Shown here: positions 34,917-44,802 of the stretch, piece by piece
Position numbering within the stretch: the stretch's first letter is position 1
How the letters are laid out: each line of letters begins with the position of its first letter
Assembly (NCBI GenBank): GCA_023512835.1
Contig: CM042092.1
Location: 42,054,258-42,118,257 of the forward strand
From: Taxillus chinensis
Lineage: Eukaryota; Streptophyta; Magnoliopsida; Santalales; Loranthaceae
Reading direction: 5' to 3'
DNA length: 64,000 nucleotides
The notes under the pieces: model-generated
Seen by the model: the letters and a program-made list of their open reading frames with translations, nothing else
Database searches by the model: none
What the model was told of the DNA's origin: nothing
Position numbers and translations under genes: made by a program

Positions 34917-35985
34917 ATGGTGCTCACAAGGAGGACTGGCCAGGAGGAGGTGCACTCACCTAGTGCTGATAGCCAACCTGAGGAGGAGATACTCTTGGGG
35001 CATGCTCTTGATATGCAGACTTTGGAGGCTTCAGAGCTGGGCTGGGCTAGAGAGGTAGCTCTTAAAATTCAAAATCTGGAATTACAAAGGTTAGTATCCG
35101 CTTGACCGGCTATTTCCCTATTCTGCCCTACAAGAATTTTATGCATCTGTCTCTGTGAGTGAGGATGAACTAATAGGGGTTGTGCAAGGGGTTTATGTCA
35201 GAATTACCCCTGAAATTATTAGACATTGCTTTAACCTCCTTGCACCCAGTGATAGCCTTCCTCAGCTAAGCCTAGGAGAATTTGGTACTGCATGCAACTA
35301 TGCTAGAAAATTTCAAAGTAGAAGGCAGTATACCAAGAATGGTTTTGTTGGAAGATTTAGATGGCTAGCCTACTTGATAGGGAAATGCTTATTGATTCAG
35401 ACCAGTGGGATAGATAATGTTCCTAAGCCACACCTGGAGTTGATGTATAGCATTGATCATATGCTAAATGTGGATTGGGCCACTACCATTTTTAAATGGT
35501 GGAAGAAAAACTCACCAAAGCAGATAAATGGCAGATTTTTGTGTTTAATATTTCAAAGCATGCCTGCTTTGCATTTTTCCTCCATGGATAGCATCACTTT
35601 TCCTTCTCACTGGGTGTTAAGAGTATTGCATCTTGAAGGAGGTTTGGGGATCGATACCCGAGGTCATTGGGCAACCAATGTTCCTCCTCCATCACAGCCC
35701 GCTAGGCACAGTGTTCATGTGGAGCGATCCACTGACTTTGCAAGGGAGACCTCTCCTCATTTGGATCAAAGGAAGCAGACTCTATACAGACTCACTACCA
35801 TGTACATGCAGTTCAATGTACACAAAGAAGATATTTTCAATTTCTTTCATGGCATTAGTGGGCAGGTGGTGAGCGAAGTGGAGGTCATCAATTGGGCGAT
35901 CACTAATGGGCACATCACTAGTGCCCAATTTGAGGAATTAATGGCCCTCATCTCTCGGAGACCAACACGCTACTTCACAACCTAG
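34917..35985 (+). pseudogene. Gypsy accessory gene, N-terminal plant-transposon-type domain
   Basis: The ATG at 34917 gives MVLTRRTGQEEVHSPSADSQ and runs to a stop at 35103. One base is missing there: in the next frame the protein carries on as LDRLFPYSALQEFYASVSVS, directly into the open segment 35155-35985. That segment reads GVYVRITPEIIRHCFNLLAP, GFVGRFRWLAYLIGKCLLIQ, TSGIDNVPKPHLELMYSIDH, VDWATTIFKWW, GRFLCLIFQSMPALHFSSMD, SITFPSHWVLRVLHLEG, then a C-terminal stretch to a stop after RRPTRYFTT. The same blocks occur in the Copia accessory gene (26914-27530). I see no transmembrane segment or signal peptide. The family is common in plant repeats and its function is not known to me. Confidence 0.7.
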
Positions 35986-36454
35986 AACCGGAGCATGGGA
36001 GGCCCCCGGACGTAGCCGCTCATGCATCTCCTAGAGCATGGGAAGCCCCGAAGCTCCTCCTGCTGCATCTACCGAAGCTTGGAGGCAAGAAACACAGCAG
36101 CTCAGGGGAGGCAAATGCCAGAACCCGGCGTGAGGTGGAAGCCCCGAGGAAGGACAATAAAGAAGTCAAAGGCCTCCTAGGCAAAATCTGGAAGGCCTTG
36201 AGCAAGAGGAAAGCATCAAAACGTTCTCCTATAGTGGAGATATCTGATGAAGAACCCTCTCCATCCCCTGAAGTTTCTTATCCAGCCCAAGTAGATCCAC
36301 CTCAACCAGAACCTTCAGCTCGGCCATCCTACTATCACCCAGAGGAGGCAGAGCCAGCAATAGGGTATTCACCCTTCTAGCCTCAAGAGGAGACAAAGCC
36401 AGCGAAGGGTATTCATCCTTACAACCTTTTGCGATCCTGCATATTCTCAGGCTC
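35986..36454 (+). pseudogene. Gypsy accessory gene, basic and Pro/Ser-rich linker
   Basis: Open from 36135 to 36380: MEAPRKDNKEVKGLLGKIWK, KALSKRKASKRSP, VEISDEEPSPSPEVSYPAQV, then Pro-rich sequence. The lysine/arginine-rich stretch followed by an acidic SDEE word looks like a possible nuclear-localisation and SUMO-interaction-type segment (VEISDEE), but this is only pattern reading. It connects the N-terminal domain to the protease domain. Stops on both sides show further decay. Confidence 0.5.
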
Positions 36455-37270
36455 TTGTGCCTACTATACTTCCTGTCTCTTGGGGTACATACATGCCTCG
36501 CTGAACCTAAAGATCTTCTTGGCCCTCCTATCCATTTAATCATTAATCCAGTTTTATCATCTGACGAGAGCCAAGCAGCATTTGAAGAATTCATCAATTC
36601 CATAGTTCAGAGGGCTCGCTTTATACGGGATAATGATATCTTCACCCCTTTTAGCCTAAAGAGGATCTCAGAGAATAAATATCTCTACTACGACGAGATA
36701 GACCTCTTCTACAGGACCATGCGCTATGTAGTGGAGGCTGAGCCTCATAACTACCCCTTCGCTCGGTTCACTTCCATCATGTCGTGCGAGATATTCAATC
36801 AACCCTTGTCCGAAGAGGTGTGGCGCCAACGCATCAATGGTGAGAATGAAGGGCACCGCCCTTGGCATGGTATGCATGAGGTCTGATTCCGGTGCACATT
36901 GATCGCCACTATGTATTGGTCCGTTTGAATCTGGATGTAGGACATGCCGTGCTATATGACCCAACCCAAGGCGAAGGGTTTGCCAGACGGAAAAGACAGT
37001 TAGTGCTTGGGTTCATCAAACGAATCAAAGCGGCGATGATCAAAGAAGGCTTATTGGCCGACAAGCTACCTCTTATTCACTGCAACGAAATGGAAATCCC
37101 TCAGCAGCCTGACCAATTCAGCTGTGGGATCTTTGCTTGCTACTACATGATGGCTATTCTGTAAGGGAAGGAAACTTGGGAAGTGCGCGGCGAGACATCG
37201 GTTGACTTTGTGGCTCAGGTGCGACGAATGGTGGCCAATGTTATCTACTACTACAGCTTGCCAACTGAGA
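36455..37270 (+). pseudogene. Gypsy accessory gene, C48 (Ulp1/SUMO-protease-like) cysteine protease domain
   Basis: 36455-36886 holds the N-terminal half (SDESQAAFEEFINSIVQRAR, ENKYLYYDEIDLFYRTMRYV, LSEEVWRQRINGENEG). After one frame change the catalytic half reads LIPVHIDRHYVLVRLNLDVG, HAVLYDPTQGEG, then EIPQQPDQFSCGIFACYYMM. The HY, YDP, QQPDQ and SCG words match the His, Asp, Gln and Cys of C48 proteases in the right order and spacing. A TAA at 37162 interrupts the end; the related copy at 60211-60506 has CAA there, so the stop is a C-to-T mutation. The reading finishes GKETWEVRGETSVDFVAQ ... YYYSLPTER near 37270. The family removes SUMO-like tags. What a retroelement gains from it is unknown, and it might alter host silencing proteins (inference). 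Confidence 0.8.
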
Positions 37271-38794
37271 GGTAAGTGTTTTTCCTACTCCCGATTTTAT
37301 GCCATGAGGACATAGCATATTTTAAGTGTGGTGTATGGGAGTGACTTGAGCCACTTGCTTGTCTTTTATGTTGTGATTGCATGTTTTATTTATAATTTTA
37401 TAAAAAAACAAAAAAAAAACAAAAGAAACAAAAAAAACTGTTTTTAGTTGCATGATTGTTTGAGTTGTTTGCCTGAATGATTTGCTTGTGGAGGCATGGA
37501 TATTAAGTATGCAATTTTGGCTTAAAATTTAATTTTTTATGCCACATTAGTATCATGTTGTGATAAGGGTGTTAAAGTAGTTAAAATGTGCTCTGAATTG
37601 GTTTAATCATGTCTTTATTTGTTGAATGATATCACCATGTTTTTGGAGCTGAGTTTTGAATATTAGCTGAGCATGAAATGCTACGATAAACCTAAGTAAC
37701 CCTTAAAGTTGAGTGAAAAAGAAATGAAAAATGAGAACAGCTTCTTTTAGCCTTTGAGTGCCATTTTAGGGTATGGGTAATAATTGCTACTCTTCTTGCA
37801 TTCAACATTGGTTATTTAATGGTAGGAGTCAAGTAAGCATGTGATTACTTGTTAGTGCTCAGTGTTTGGTGTTTAGTTAGGATGCAAGACCTCTGAGTCA
37901 CTGTGACTGTCTTTGCATTCTTTTCTTTATTGTGTGATATTATTGGAAAAGGCTGTGATGCACATTGTGGAAAAAGCCCATCACATTTTGAAAAGGGGTA
38001 TGCATAAAAAAAAAATCAGTCTTATTTATGTGTTATGTGAGTAAAAAAAAAAAGAAGAGTAAATAATCCATCAAGGGAGAGCATAAAATGCAACCTTGTA
38101 AGGTTATTACTAAAAGAAAAAAAAGAAAGAAAAAGAAAGAAAGATTCAGAATAAAAGCCACAATGGCTTGATGTTTATGTGTGATTGTTTAGATTTGTGA
38201 AGCCACATTGGCTGAATTATGTTTTGTTTTGAGAGTGTTGAGCTCAATTCTTTAGCTTATGGTTTTGTTTTATCAGTTATTAGAATAGAGTGTGAGTTTA
38301 TTGAGTTTAGTCTAGCGTGTGAGTTCAAATAAAGTAGAATAGAGGGTGTGTTTTCTTTGATGAGCACAATAGGGAACTCTCATGATTGCTTGGCAAGTAC
38401 TTAATCAATAGCTGATGGCGAGTGTAGAGATAGAGTTTTCCATCCATTATTCATTGATAGGTATTAGGCTTGAGAATTATTATATTAGAGTGAGGCTGCT
38501 TATCCTTGGTAAGAACTTAAAGGGAAACTAGGTGCTATTTTATCATGGATTGCTTGCTCATATCTGAAATTTAAGTGGTGATATTGCATGGTTGTTGGAC
38601 TAGGGATATGGACATGAATGAACTAAGCTATGACTCATTTTGATGCTTAAATTCCCATTTCATCATGATAGATTTGCATGCTTAGGAAACCATGATTCTC
38701 CTTGATTGTTATTTTATTTTTCTTCCGTTTGACGGCATGTTTATTTTATTTTTGCATGCTTGTATGTTTTTGCTTGAGGACAAGCAATGGTTCA
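37271..38794 (+). other. Gypsy 3' non-coding region
   Basis: AT-rich sequence without a supported gene. It contains A-rich simple runs near 37400-37435, 37990-38010, 38045-38055 and 38115-38145. A perfect splice-donor word (AGAGGTAAGT) starts the region at 37269. An AAGTGTGGTGTATGGG word at about 37324 resembles a polypurine-type tract. A GAGGACAAGCAATGG word, often found before Athila-type 3' LTRs, occurs at 38777. Confidence 0.6.
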
Positions 38795-38807
38795 AGTGTG
38801 GTGTATT
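38795..38807 (+). other. Polypurine tract region of the Gypsy element
   Basis: AGTGTGGTGTATT directly precedes the LTR start TGATAACG. The usual Athila-type tract is a longer G run, so this copy is degraded by pyrimidines. Confidence 0.6.
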
Positions 38808-39076
38808 TGATAACGTGCATTTTATGCCGTTATTTTAGTGTTTATTTACGATATTTAAGAGCATGATTAGAGACTTATTGCTTCATATATCATATATATT
38901 TGCTCTAACCCCTAGGAAGATGCTATTTGCAAATACATGTGTTTTTAAGCTGTTTTGGCAGATTTTAGAGCTCACTTTTGATATAGTAGATGGCCTCAAA
39001 GAATTGGCGTGCAAGAACAAAAGTTGCTTAGAATGATGTCCTCTACCTACTACAGACATTTCAGAGCATTTGGAGC

Positions 39077-39205
39077 TGCACGTGAATTCATCCATTTCAC
39101 GTGCAAGCCTATTTTTGCTTCTCAGGCCTCTACAGGATGCAAGGAAGCTTGGGAAGAAGTTTGAGCTGATTTGGAGCTGCACGTGAATTCACCATATCAC
39201 GTGCA
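39077..39205. promoter_or_regulatory. Two inverted CACGTG pairs in the Gypsy LTR U3
   Basis: TGCACGTGAA at 39077-39086 pairs with TTCACGTGCA at 39096-39105. About 100 bp on, TGCACGTGAA at 39178-39187 pairs with ATCACGTGCA at 39196-39205. Both pairs follow the word TTGGAGC. Four G-box cores lie in 130 bp, about 190-310 bp upstream of the LTR TATA box. They are plausible stress- or light-responsive enhancer elements. Confidence 0.65.
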
Positions 39206-39391
39206 AATTGACGTGCAAAGATATTTTTGGACCGATCCTATCGTTTTTCCATGCTGATCATTTGTTTCTGAAGGCCCATGTCCAAATTGTGGATGGAAGA
39301 TAGAGATTTTAATGTTTGGAGTGTCACTTATCAAAACTACGTCGTTTTGATAGAAGGGCTAGGGAACACACCTCAAGGCCCATCCAACCTC

Positions 39392-39399
39392 TATAAATA
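39392..39399 (+). promoter_or_regulatory. TATA box of the Gypsy 3' LTR
   Basis: TATAAATA in CTCTATAAATACAGCC. It marks the U3/R promoter. It lies upstream of the 39490 breakpoint and is therefore absent from the truncated 5' LTR. Confidence 0.7.
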
Positions 39400-40317
39400 C
39401 AGCCTCCACGCCCCATGCAACCTATCCTAGACCCCCCTACACGTTTTTAGAGAAAGAGAGAGAGGCTCCACGACTTGGAGGTTGCTCCTTGACCTAGGAG
39501 AGCAGCTGTCGCAGCCGTCGTCGCGGATTTTGGAGCTTGGATTTGAAGCTTTGTTGCGCGCGTGGATTAGAAGAAGATGTTTAGCTTTACTGCTATGGTT
39601 TTGCTTGTAATCATGCGTGAGTAGTTCTTATAATCTAGGGGAGCAATGTAGCCCCCTTGTTGCTTTGCTGTGTTTATGAAAATTGGGTTTGGATGATTGA
39701 GTTTTGCATGTTTTATGAATCTGTTCTTAATTTCTATCTTTGGATGTACACCTTGGTATTCTTAGCCCTAGTCTGGGGCGGATTGAGATTCATAACTTAT
39801 TTGTAATTGGTGTGATCATTATCCTTTTGCAAGTATGATTTATTGGCTTTGCATGTTTGAGTGTTTAGATGACCATTCTGGCATACAACTCTTAAAAGGA
39901 CCTCATTGACCATTTGTTGTCCTTGGCTTATGTTTAGCATGTTTTCAATCAGACAACCCTAATACCATGAACCAGTAGAGATAACATATGGAGGTGAAAT
40001 TGTGACCTTAGATGCCTTTAATCCTTGAATCTTAATCCTAAAATCAATTTGCTTTCTTTGTTTATTCAGAAAACCAAATAAAAATTAGATCTTTAGTTAA
40101 AAAAAAGATTCCGTTTTTGCCAAGACATTGTTTTAAGCAAGATTAATTTGGTGATTTGTGTTAAAGCTAGATAACTTGGTAATCTCTGTGGGATCGACCC
40201 CTTTCTTGTCACTATTCTATTTAGCATTAGTTAAGGGATTTAATATTTTGAGAAGGGATTTAAACGACAGTAGCTTAACCCCCACTTGGGTTCCGCTCAC
40301 GAAATACCCGTTCGTCA

Positions 40318-40937
40318 ATAATAAGTGTCATTTCAATCTTTTATTAAAATTACATTTTTCTTTGATTGATTCGTTTGACACATGAGAAATCAAGTAAATA
40401 AAAAGCCCTAGCCTAAGATACTTGCCTTCTGATTTGTAATTGCAAGAAAAAGTTGCTTTGTCCATTTTGGAAGTGGATATGACGTCTTGTATTCTTTATT
40501 GCCAATAGGTTAATAGCTCAGCAAGGGTAATGCCTCACTATTGTGTAGAACGTCACATTGGGCGAACTACGTCAAACAAGTGTTCAATTAAGCACTGATG
40601 AATGTTCCATTTTTTCTTTGAAAGATCCATTCGAGACGTCCACAATTAGACAAGTCATCATCCTTTTGATTTCTAATTGGAATAAATAGTGGGTTCATCC
40701 ATTTTGGTGGAGTTTATGACCATGTGCATTCCTTATTTCTAATAGTCCATTAAACTAGGCGCAGGAAATACGTCACAATCATGGAGTCCATCCCACTGAG
40801 CGAACGATGTATGACAGATGCCCTTTTAATCTTTCAAGGATACTATTTTTGGTTCTGTTTTGGATTAATCCACTTGATGGATCCAAAATTAACTAAATAA
40901 CCAACCCTAACTTAATAAAACTTGCCTTACGATTTTT
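40318..40937. repeat. Satellite array, block 2 (partial monomer)
   Basis: Resumes in sub-unit B at ATAATAAGTGTC and runs through C and D (anchor ATTAATCC at 40864) to the start of A (CTTGCCTTACGATTTTTA), where the LINE fragment begins. It is in phase with block 1 to within 2 bp. Confidence 0.95.
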
Positions 40938-41937
40938 ATTTTTTTTTGAAAAATAAAGAATAAATTAATTGGGAAAAATTACAAAGGTCAGAAAAAGGGG
41001 GCATACCCCTGGAGAAAAGACAACAAAGACCCTAGTGCAGGATAGCACCAAGGGGTAAGAATAACAACCAATACTCAACCCTCAGGAATTTTCCATAATT
41101 GCAGCAAATGAGTATTAAAGCGCGAACGGGGCCATCCAGATGACAAAGAAGCACGGACCCGAACTGTATCCATAATCAAATTAACCAGCTGCTCCTCTGA
41201 TCGAGACCTACTCCCATGAGCTCTAGCATTGCGCTCCTGCCAGAGATAATACACCGAAGCCGCAAGAGAAAGACGTGCAAGCATAGACTGCAAGGAGTTG
41301 GCAGAGAGAGAACCGGAAGCCCAATGAATAAAAGCGGACCAAGAAAAACAAGAGAGCCCACAGCGGGTCATTAAAGCCATCCAAACGCGCATAGAAAATG
41401 GGCAAGTAAAAAATAAATGATCATGGTCCTCAGATGTGGCCAAACACAAAAGGCAGCCCCCCAGGAAGAGCAATACCAAAAGATAGCAACCTATCCTTAG
41501 TAGGAAGACGGCGACGAAAAGCCAGCCACAACACGCTAGCATGCCGGGGAGAGTGATGCCGAAATCATACCAAAGAAGCCCAAGAAACAGGGGGAGAAGA
41601 AGAACGGAGGTGATTCCACGCTGAAAAGATGGAGAAAGAGCCCCCAGTGGATAACCACTGCACCCGGTCCTGACGGCCAGCGGGGGGAACAGCCAACAAA
41701 GCCGTTTCCGCCTTTAACTCAAGCAACTCAGGAGAGTTGGCCACAGGCCATCGCCAGCCCTGAAAGAGAATATCGCTGACAGTAGCATTAGCACCCAACC
41801 CGGAGTCCAAAATCACCCTATCAGATAAGGATGAGCAAATAGGGCCCCGAGGCAGCCAAGAATCAAACCAAAGCGAGGTGGAAAGGCCATCCCCAATCGA
41901 GACGGAGATACAAGGTCTAAGGCGACCGCGGCCATCC
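40938..41937 (-). mobile_element. 5'-truncated L1-type LINE fragment (3' end of ORF2)
   Basis: Read on the minus strand. A short poly(A) tail appears as poly(T) at 40939-40947. The 3' region has a small GGGG/CCCC stem, and before it lies the C-terminal part of a LINE ORF2: LRPCISVSIGDGLSTSLWFD, SWLPRGPI, FSAWNHLRSS in 41565-41957 and CLATSEDHDHLFFTCPFSMR, VWMALM, LWQERNARAHG in 41075-41542. These are zinc-binding RT C-terminal (zf-RVT) motifs. Its protein is clearly related to, but not the same subfamily as, the LINE at 44727. About 120 bp of satellite sub-unit A are missing at the insertion, and no target duplication is visible. Confidence 0.88.
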
Positions 41938-44726
41938 CCATTGAGCAAGCCACGCACAATTAGTATCCTTTTAATCTGGCATCAATATAACATTTTCCTT
42001 TTTGATCGATCCACTCGATACTACCCATTTGATTTGTAATTGAAACAAATAATTGGTTGATCCGTTTTGAAAGAGCTTGTGATGTTGTGTATCCGTTGTC
42101 GCTATTGGAGTTTTAAACTCGGCCTAGGAAAGAACTCTTTAATGTGAAGTATCTCACATTGAACGAATGACGTATAATAAGTGTCCTTTTGATCTCTTGT
42201 TAAAATTACTTTTTTGTTTGATTGATTCGTTTGACACAGGAGAAACCAAGTAAATAAAAAGCCCTAGCCTATGATACTTGCCTTCTGATTTGTAATTGAA
42301 ACAAAAAGTTGCTTTGTCCATTTTGGAAGAGGATATGACGTCCTATATTCTTTATTGCCAATAGGTTAAGAGCTCAGCAAGGGTAATACCTCACTATTGT
42401 TTAGAACGTCACATTGGGCGAACTATGTCAAACAAGTGTTGAATAAAGCACTGATGAATGTTCCATTTTTTCTTTGAATGATCCATTCGGGACGTCCACA
42501 ATTAGACTAGTCATCATCCTTTTGATTTCTAATTGTAATCAATAGTGGGTTCATCCATTTTGGTGGAGTTTATGACCATGTGCATTCCTTATTTGTAATA
42601 GACAGTTAAACTAGGCGCAGGAAATACGTCACAATCATGGAGTCCATCCCACTGAGCGAACGATGTATGACAGATGTCCTTTTAATCTTTCAAGGATACT
42701 ATTTTGGTTTTCTTTTGGATTAATCCACTTGATGGATCCGAAATTAACTAAATAACCAACCCTAACTTAATAAAACTTGCCCTCTGATTTTTAATTGATC
42801 AAATAGGTGGTTTTTCTATTTTGATAGAGTTTGTGACCTCCGGTATTCTCTACTTCTACTAGTGTATTAGACTTGGCATTGAAAATATATCACGCCCGTC
42901 GAGTATGTCCCATTGAGTGAGCCACGCACAATTAGTATCCTTTTAATCTTGCATCAATATTACATTTTCCTTTTTGATCGATCCACTCGATACTACCCAT
43001 TTGATTTGTAATTGAAACAAGTAGTTGGTTGATCCGTTTTGAAAGAGCTTGTGATGTTGTGTATCCGTTGTCGCTATTGGAGTTTTAAACTCGGCCTAGG
43101 AAACAACTCCTCAATGTGAAGTATCTCACATTGAACGAATGACGTATAATAAGTGTCCATTTGATCTTTTGTTAAAATTACTTTTTTGTTTGCTTAATTC
43201 ATTTGACACATGAGAAATCAACTAAATAAAAAGCCCTAGCCTAAGATACTTGCCTTCTAATTTGTAATTGAAACAAAAAGTTGCTTTGTCCATTTTGGAA
43301 GAGGATATGACGTCCTGTATTCTTTATTGCCAATAGGTTAAGAGCTCACCCAGGGTAATACCTCGCTATTGTGTAGAATGTCACATTGGGCGAACTACGT
43401 CGAACAAGTGTTCAATTAAGCCCTGATGAATGTTCCATTTTTTCTTTGAATGATCCATTCTAGACGTCCACAATTAGACAAGTCATCATCCTTTTGATTT
43501 TTAATTGTAATAAATAGTGGGTTCATCCATTTTGTTGGAGTTTATGACCATGTGCATTCCTTATTTGTAATAGACCGTTAAACTAGGCGCAGGAAATACG
43601 TCACAATCATGGAGTCCATCCCACTGGGTGAACGATGTATGACAGATGTCCTTTTAATTTTTCAAGGATACTATTTTTGGTTTTGTTTTGGATTAATCCA
43701 CTTGATAGATCCGAAATTAACTAAATAAACCAACCCTAACTTAATAAAACATGCCTTATGATTTTTAATTGATACAAGTAGGTGTTTTTCTATTTTGATA
43801 GAGTTTGTGACCTCCGGTATTCCCTATTTCTAATAGTGTATTAGACTTGGCATTGAAAATATATTACCCCCGTCGAGTATGTCCCATTGAGCGAGCCACG
43901 CACAATTAGTATCCTTTTAATCTTGCATCAATATTACATTTTCCTTTTTGATCGATCCACTCAATACTACCCATTTGATTTGTAATTGAAAAAAATAGTT
44001 GGTTGATCCGTTTTGAAAGAGCTTGTGATGTTGTGTATTCGTTGTCGCTATCGGAGTTTTAAACTCGGCCTAGGAAACAACTCCTCAATGTGAAGTATCT
44101 CACATTGAACGAATGACGTATAATGAGTGTCCTTTTGATCTTTTGTTAAAATTACTTTTTTGTTTTCTTAATTCGTTTGACACATGAGAAATCTAGTAAA
44201 TAAAAAGCCCTAGCCTAAGATACTTGCCTTCTGATTTGTAATTGAAACAAAAAGTTGCTTTGTCCATTTTGGAAGAGGATATGACGTCCTGTATTCTTTA
44301 TTGCCAATAGGTTAAGAGCTCACCCAGGGTAACACCTCGCTATTCTGTAGAATGTCACATTGGGCGAACTACGTCGAACAAGTGTTCAATTAAGCCCTGA
44401 TGAATGTTCCATTTTTTCTTTGAATGATCCATTCTGGACGTCCACAATTAGACAAGTCATCATCCTTTTGATTTTTAATTGTAATAAATAGTGGGTTCAT
44501 CCATTTTGTTGGAGTTTATGACCATGTGTATTCCTTATTTGTAATAGACCGTTAAACTAGGCGCAGGAAATACGTCACAATCATGGAGTCCATCCCACTG
44601 GGCGAACGATGTATGACAGATGTCCTTTTAATCTTTCAAGGATACTATTTTTGGTTGTGTTTTGGATTAATCCACTTGATAGATCCGAAATTAACTAAAT
44701 AACCAACCCTAACTTAATAAAACTTG
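41938..44726. repeat. Satellite array, block 3
   Basis: Restarts within sub-unit A (CATTGAGCAAGCCACGC), with anchors at 42719, 43692 and 44666 (973-974 bp apart). It stops at the LINE insertion point in the A/D boundary word AACTTAATAAAACTTG. Copies share private variants (for example CCTAGGAAACAACTCC and GACTTGGCATTGAAA) with 50170-53000, so they form one subfamily split by the LINE. Confidence 0.96.
44711..44726. repeat. LINE target-site duplication, left copy (16 bp)
   Basis: AACTTAATAAAACTTG, a normal satellite word, is repeated exactly at 50170-50185 after the poly(A) tail. This length and the tail fit target-primed reverse transcription. Confidence 0.93.
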
Positions 44727-44802
44727 GTCGAGATACTTCACCTTGAAGTCAGTGACCTGGTAAAAAAATGCGCTCTGCTAGGGTTTGGCGAGGGCGGCTG
44801 TG

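Larger units (their letters stand above)
14998..40317 (+). mobile_element. Ty3/Gypsy LTR retrotransposon, Athila-like, defective, with accessory gene and nested Copia
   Basis: Order on the plus strand: truncated 5' LTR, primer binding site, gag, protease (split by the nested Copia element), reverse transcriptase, RNase H, integrase, a long accessory gene, polypurine tract and full 3' LTR. RT-before-integrase order is Gypsy-type. The word CKAITLRSGK in gag, DLGASI in the protease and GRPF before RT are typical of plant Athila-like elements. Without the 12.9-kb Copia insert the element is about 12.5 kb. Satellite sequence is nearly continuous across it: GAATGAC on the left and ATAATAAGTG on the right, with only GT of the satellite word missing. 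It therefore inserted into the array and was later trimmed at its 5' end. Many frame breaks and an integrase deletion make it non-autonomous. Confidence 0.93.
38808..40317 (+). repeat. Gypsy 3' LTR, full length (1510 bp)
   Basis: Starts TGATAACGTG and ends CCGTTCGTCA, then satellite resumes at once with ATAATAAGTG. It contains two inverted G-box pairs (39077-39105 and 39178-39205), a TATAAATA box at 39392-39399, and the segment matching the truncated 5' LTR from 39490 on. The word ATAAT after the LTR could be one half of the original 5-bp target duplication; the left half is gone with the deleted LTR part. Confidence 0.93.
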
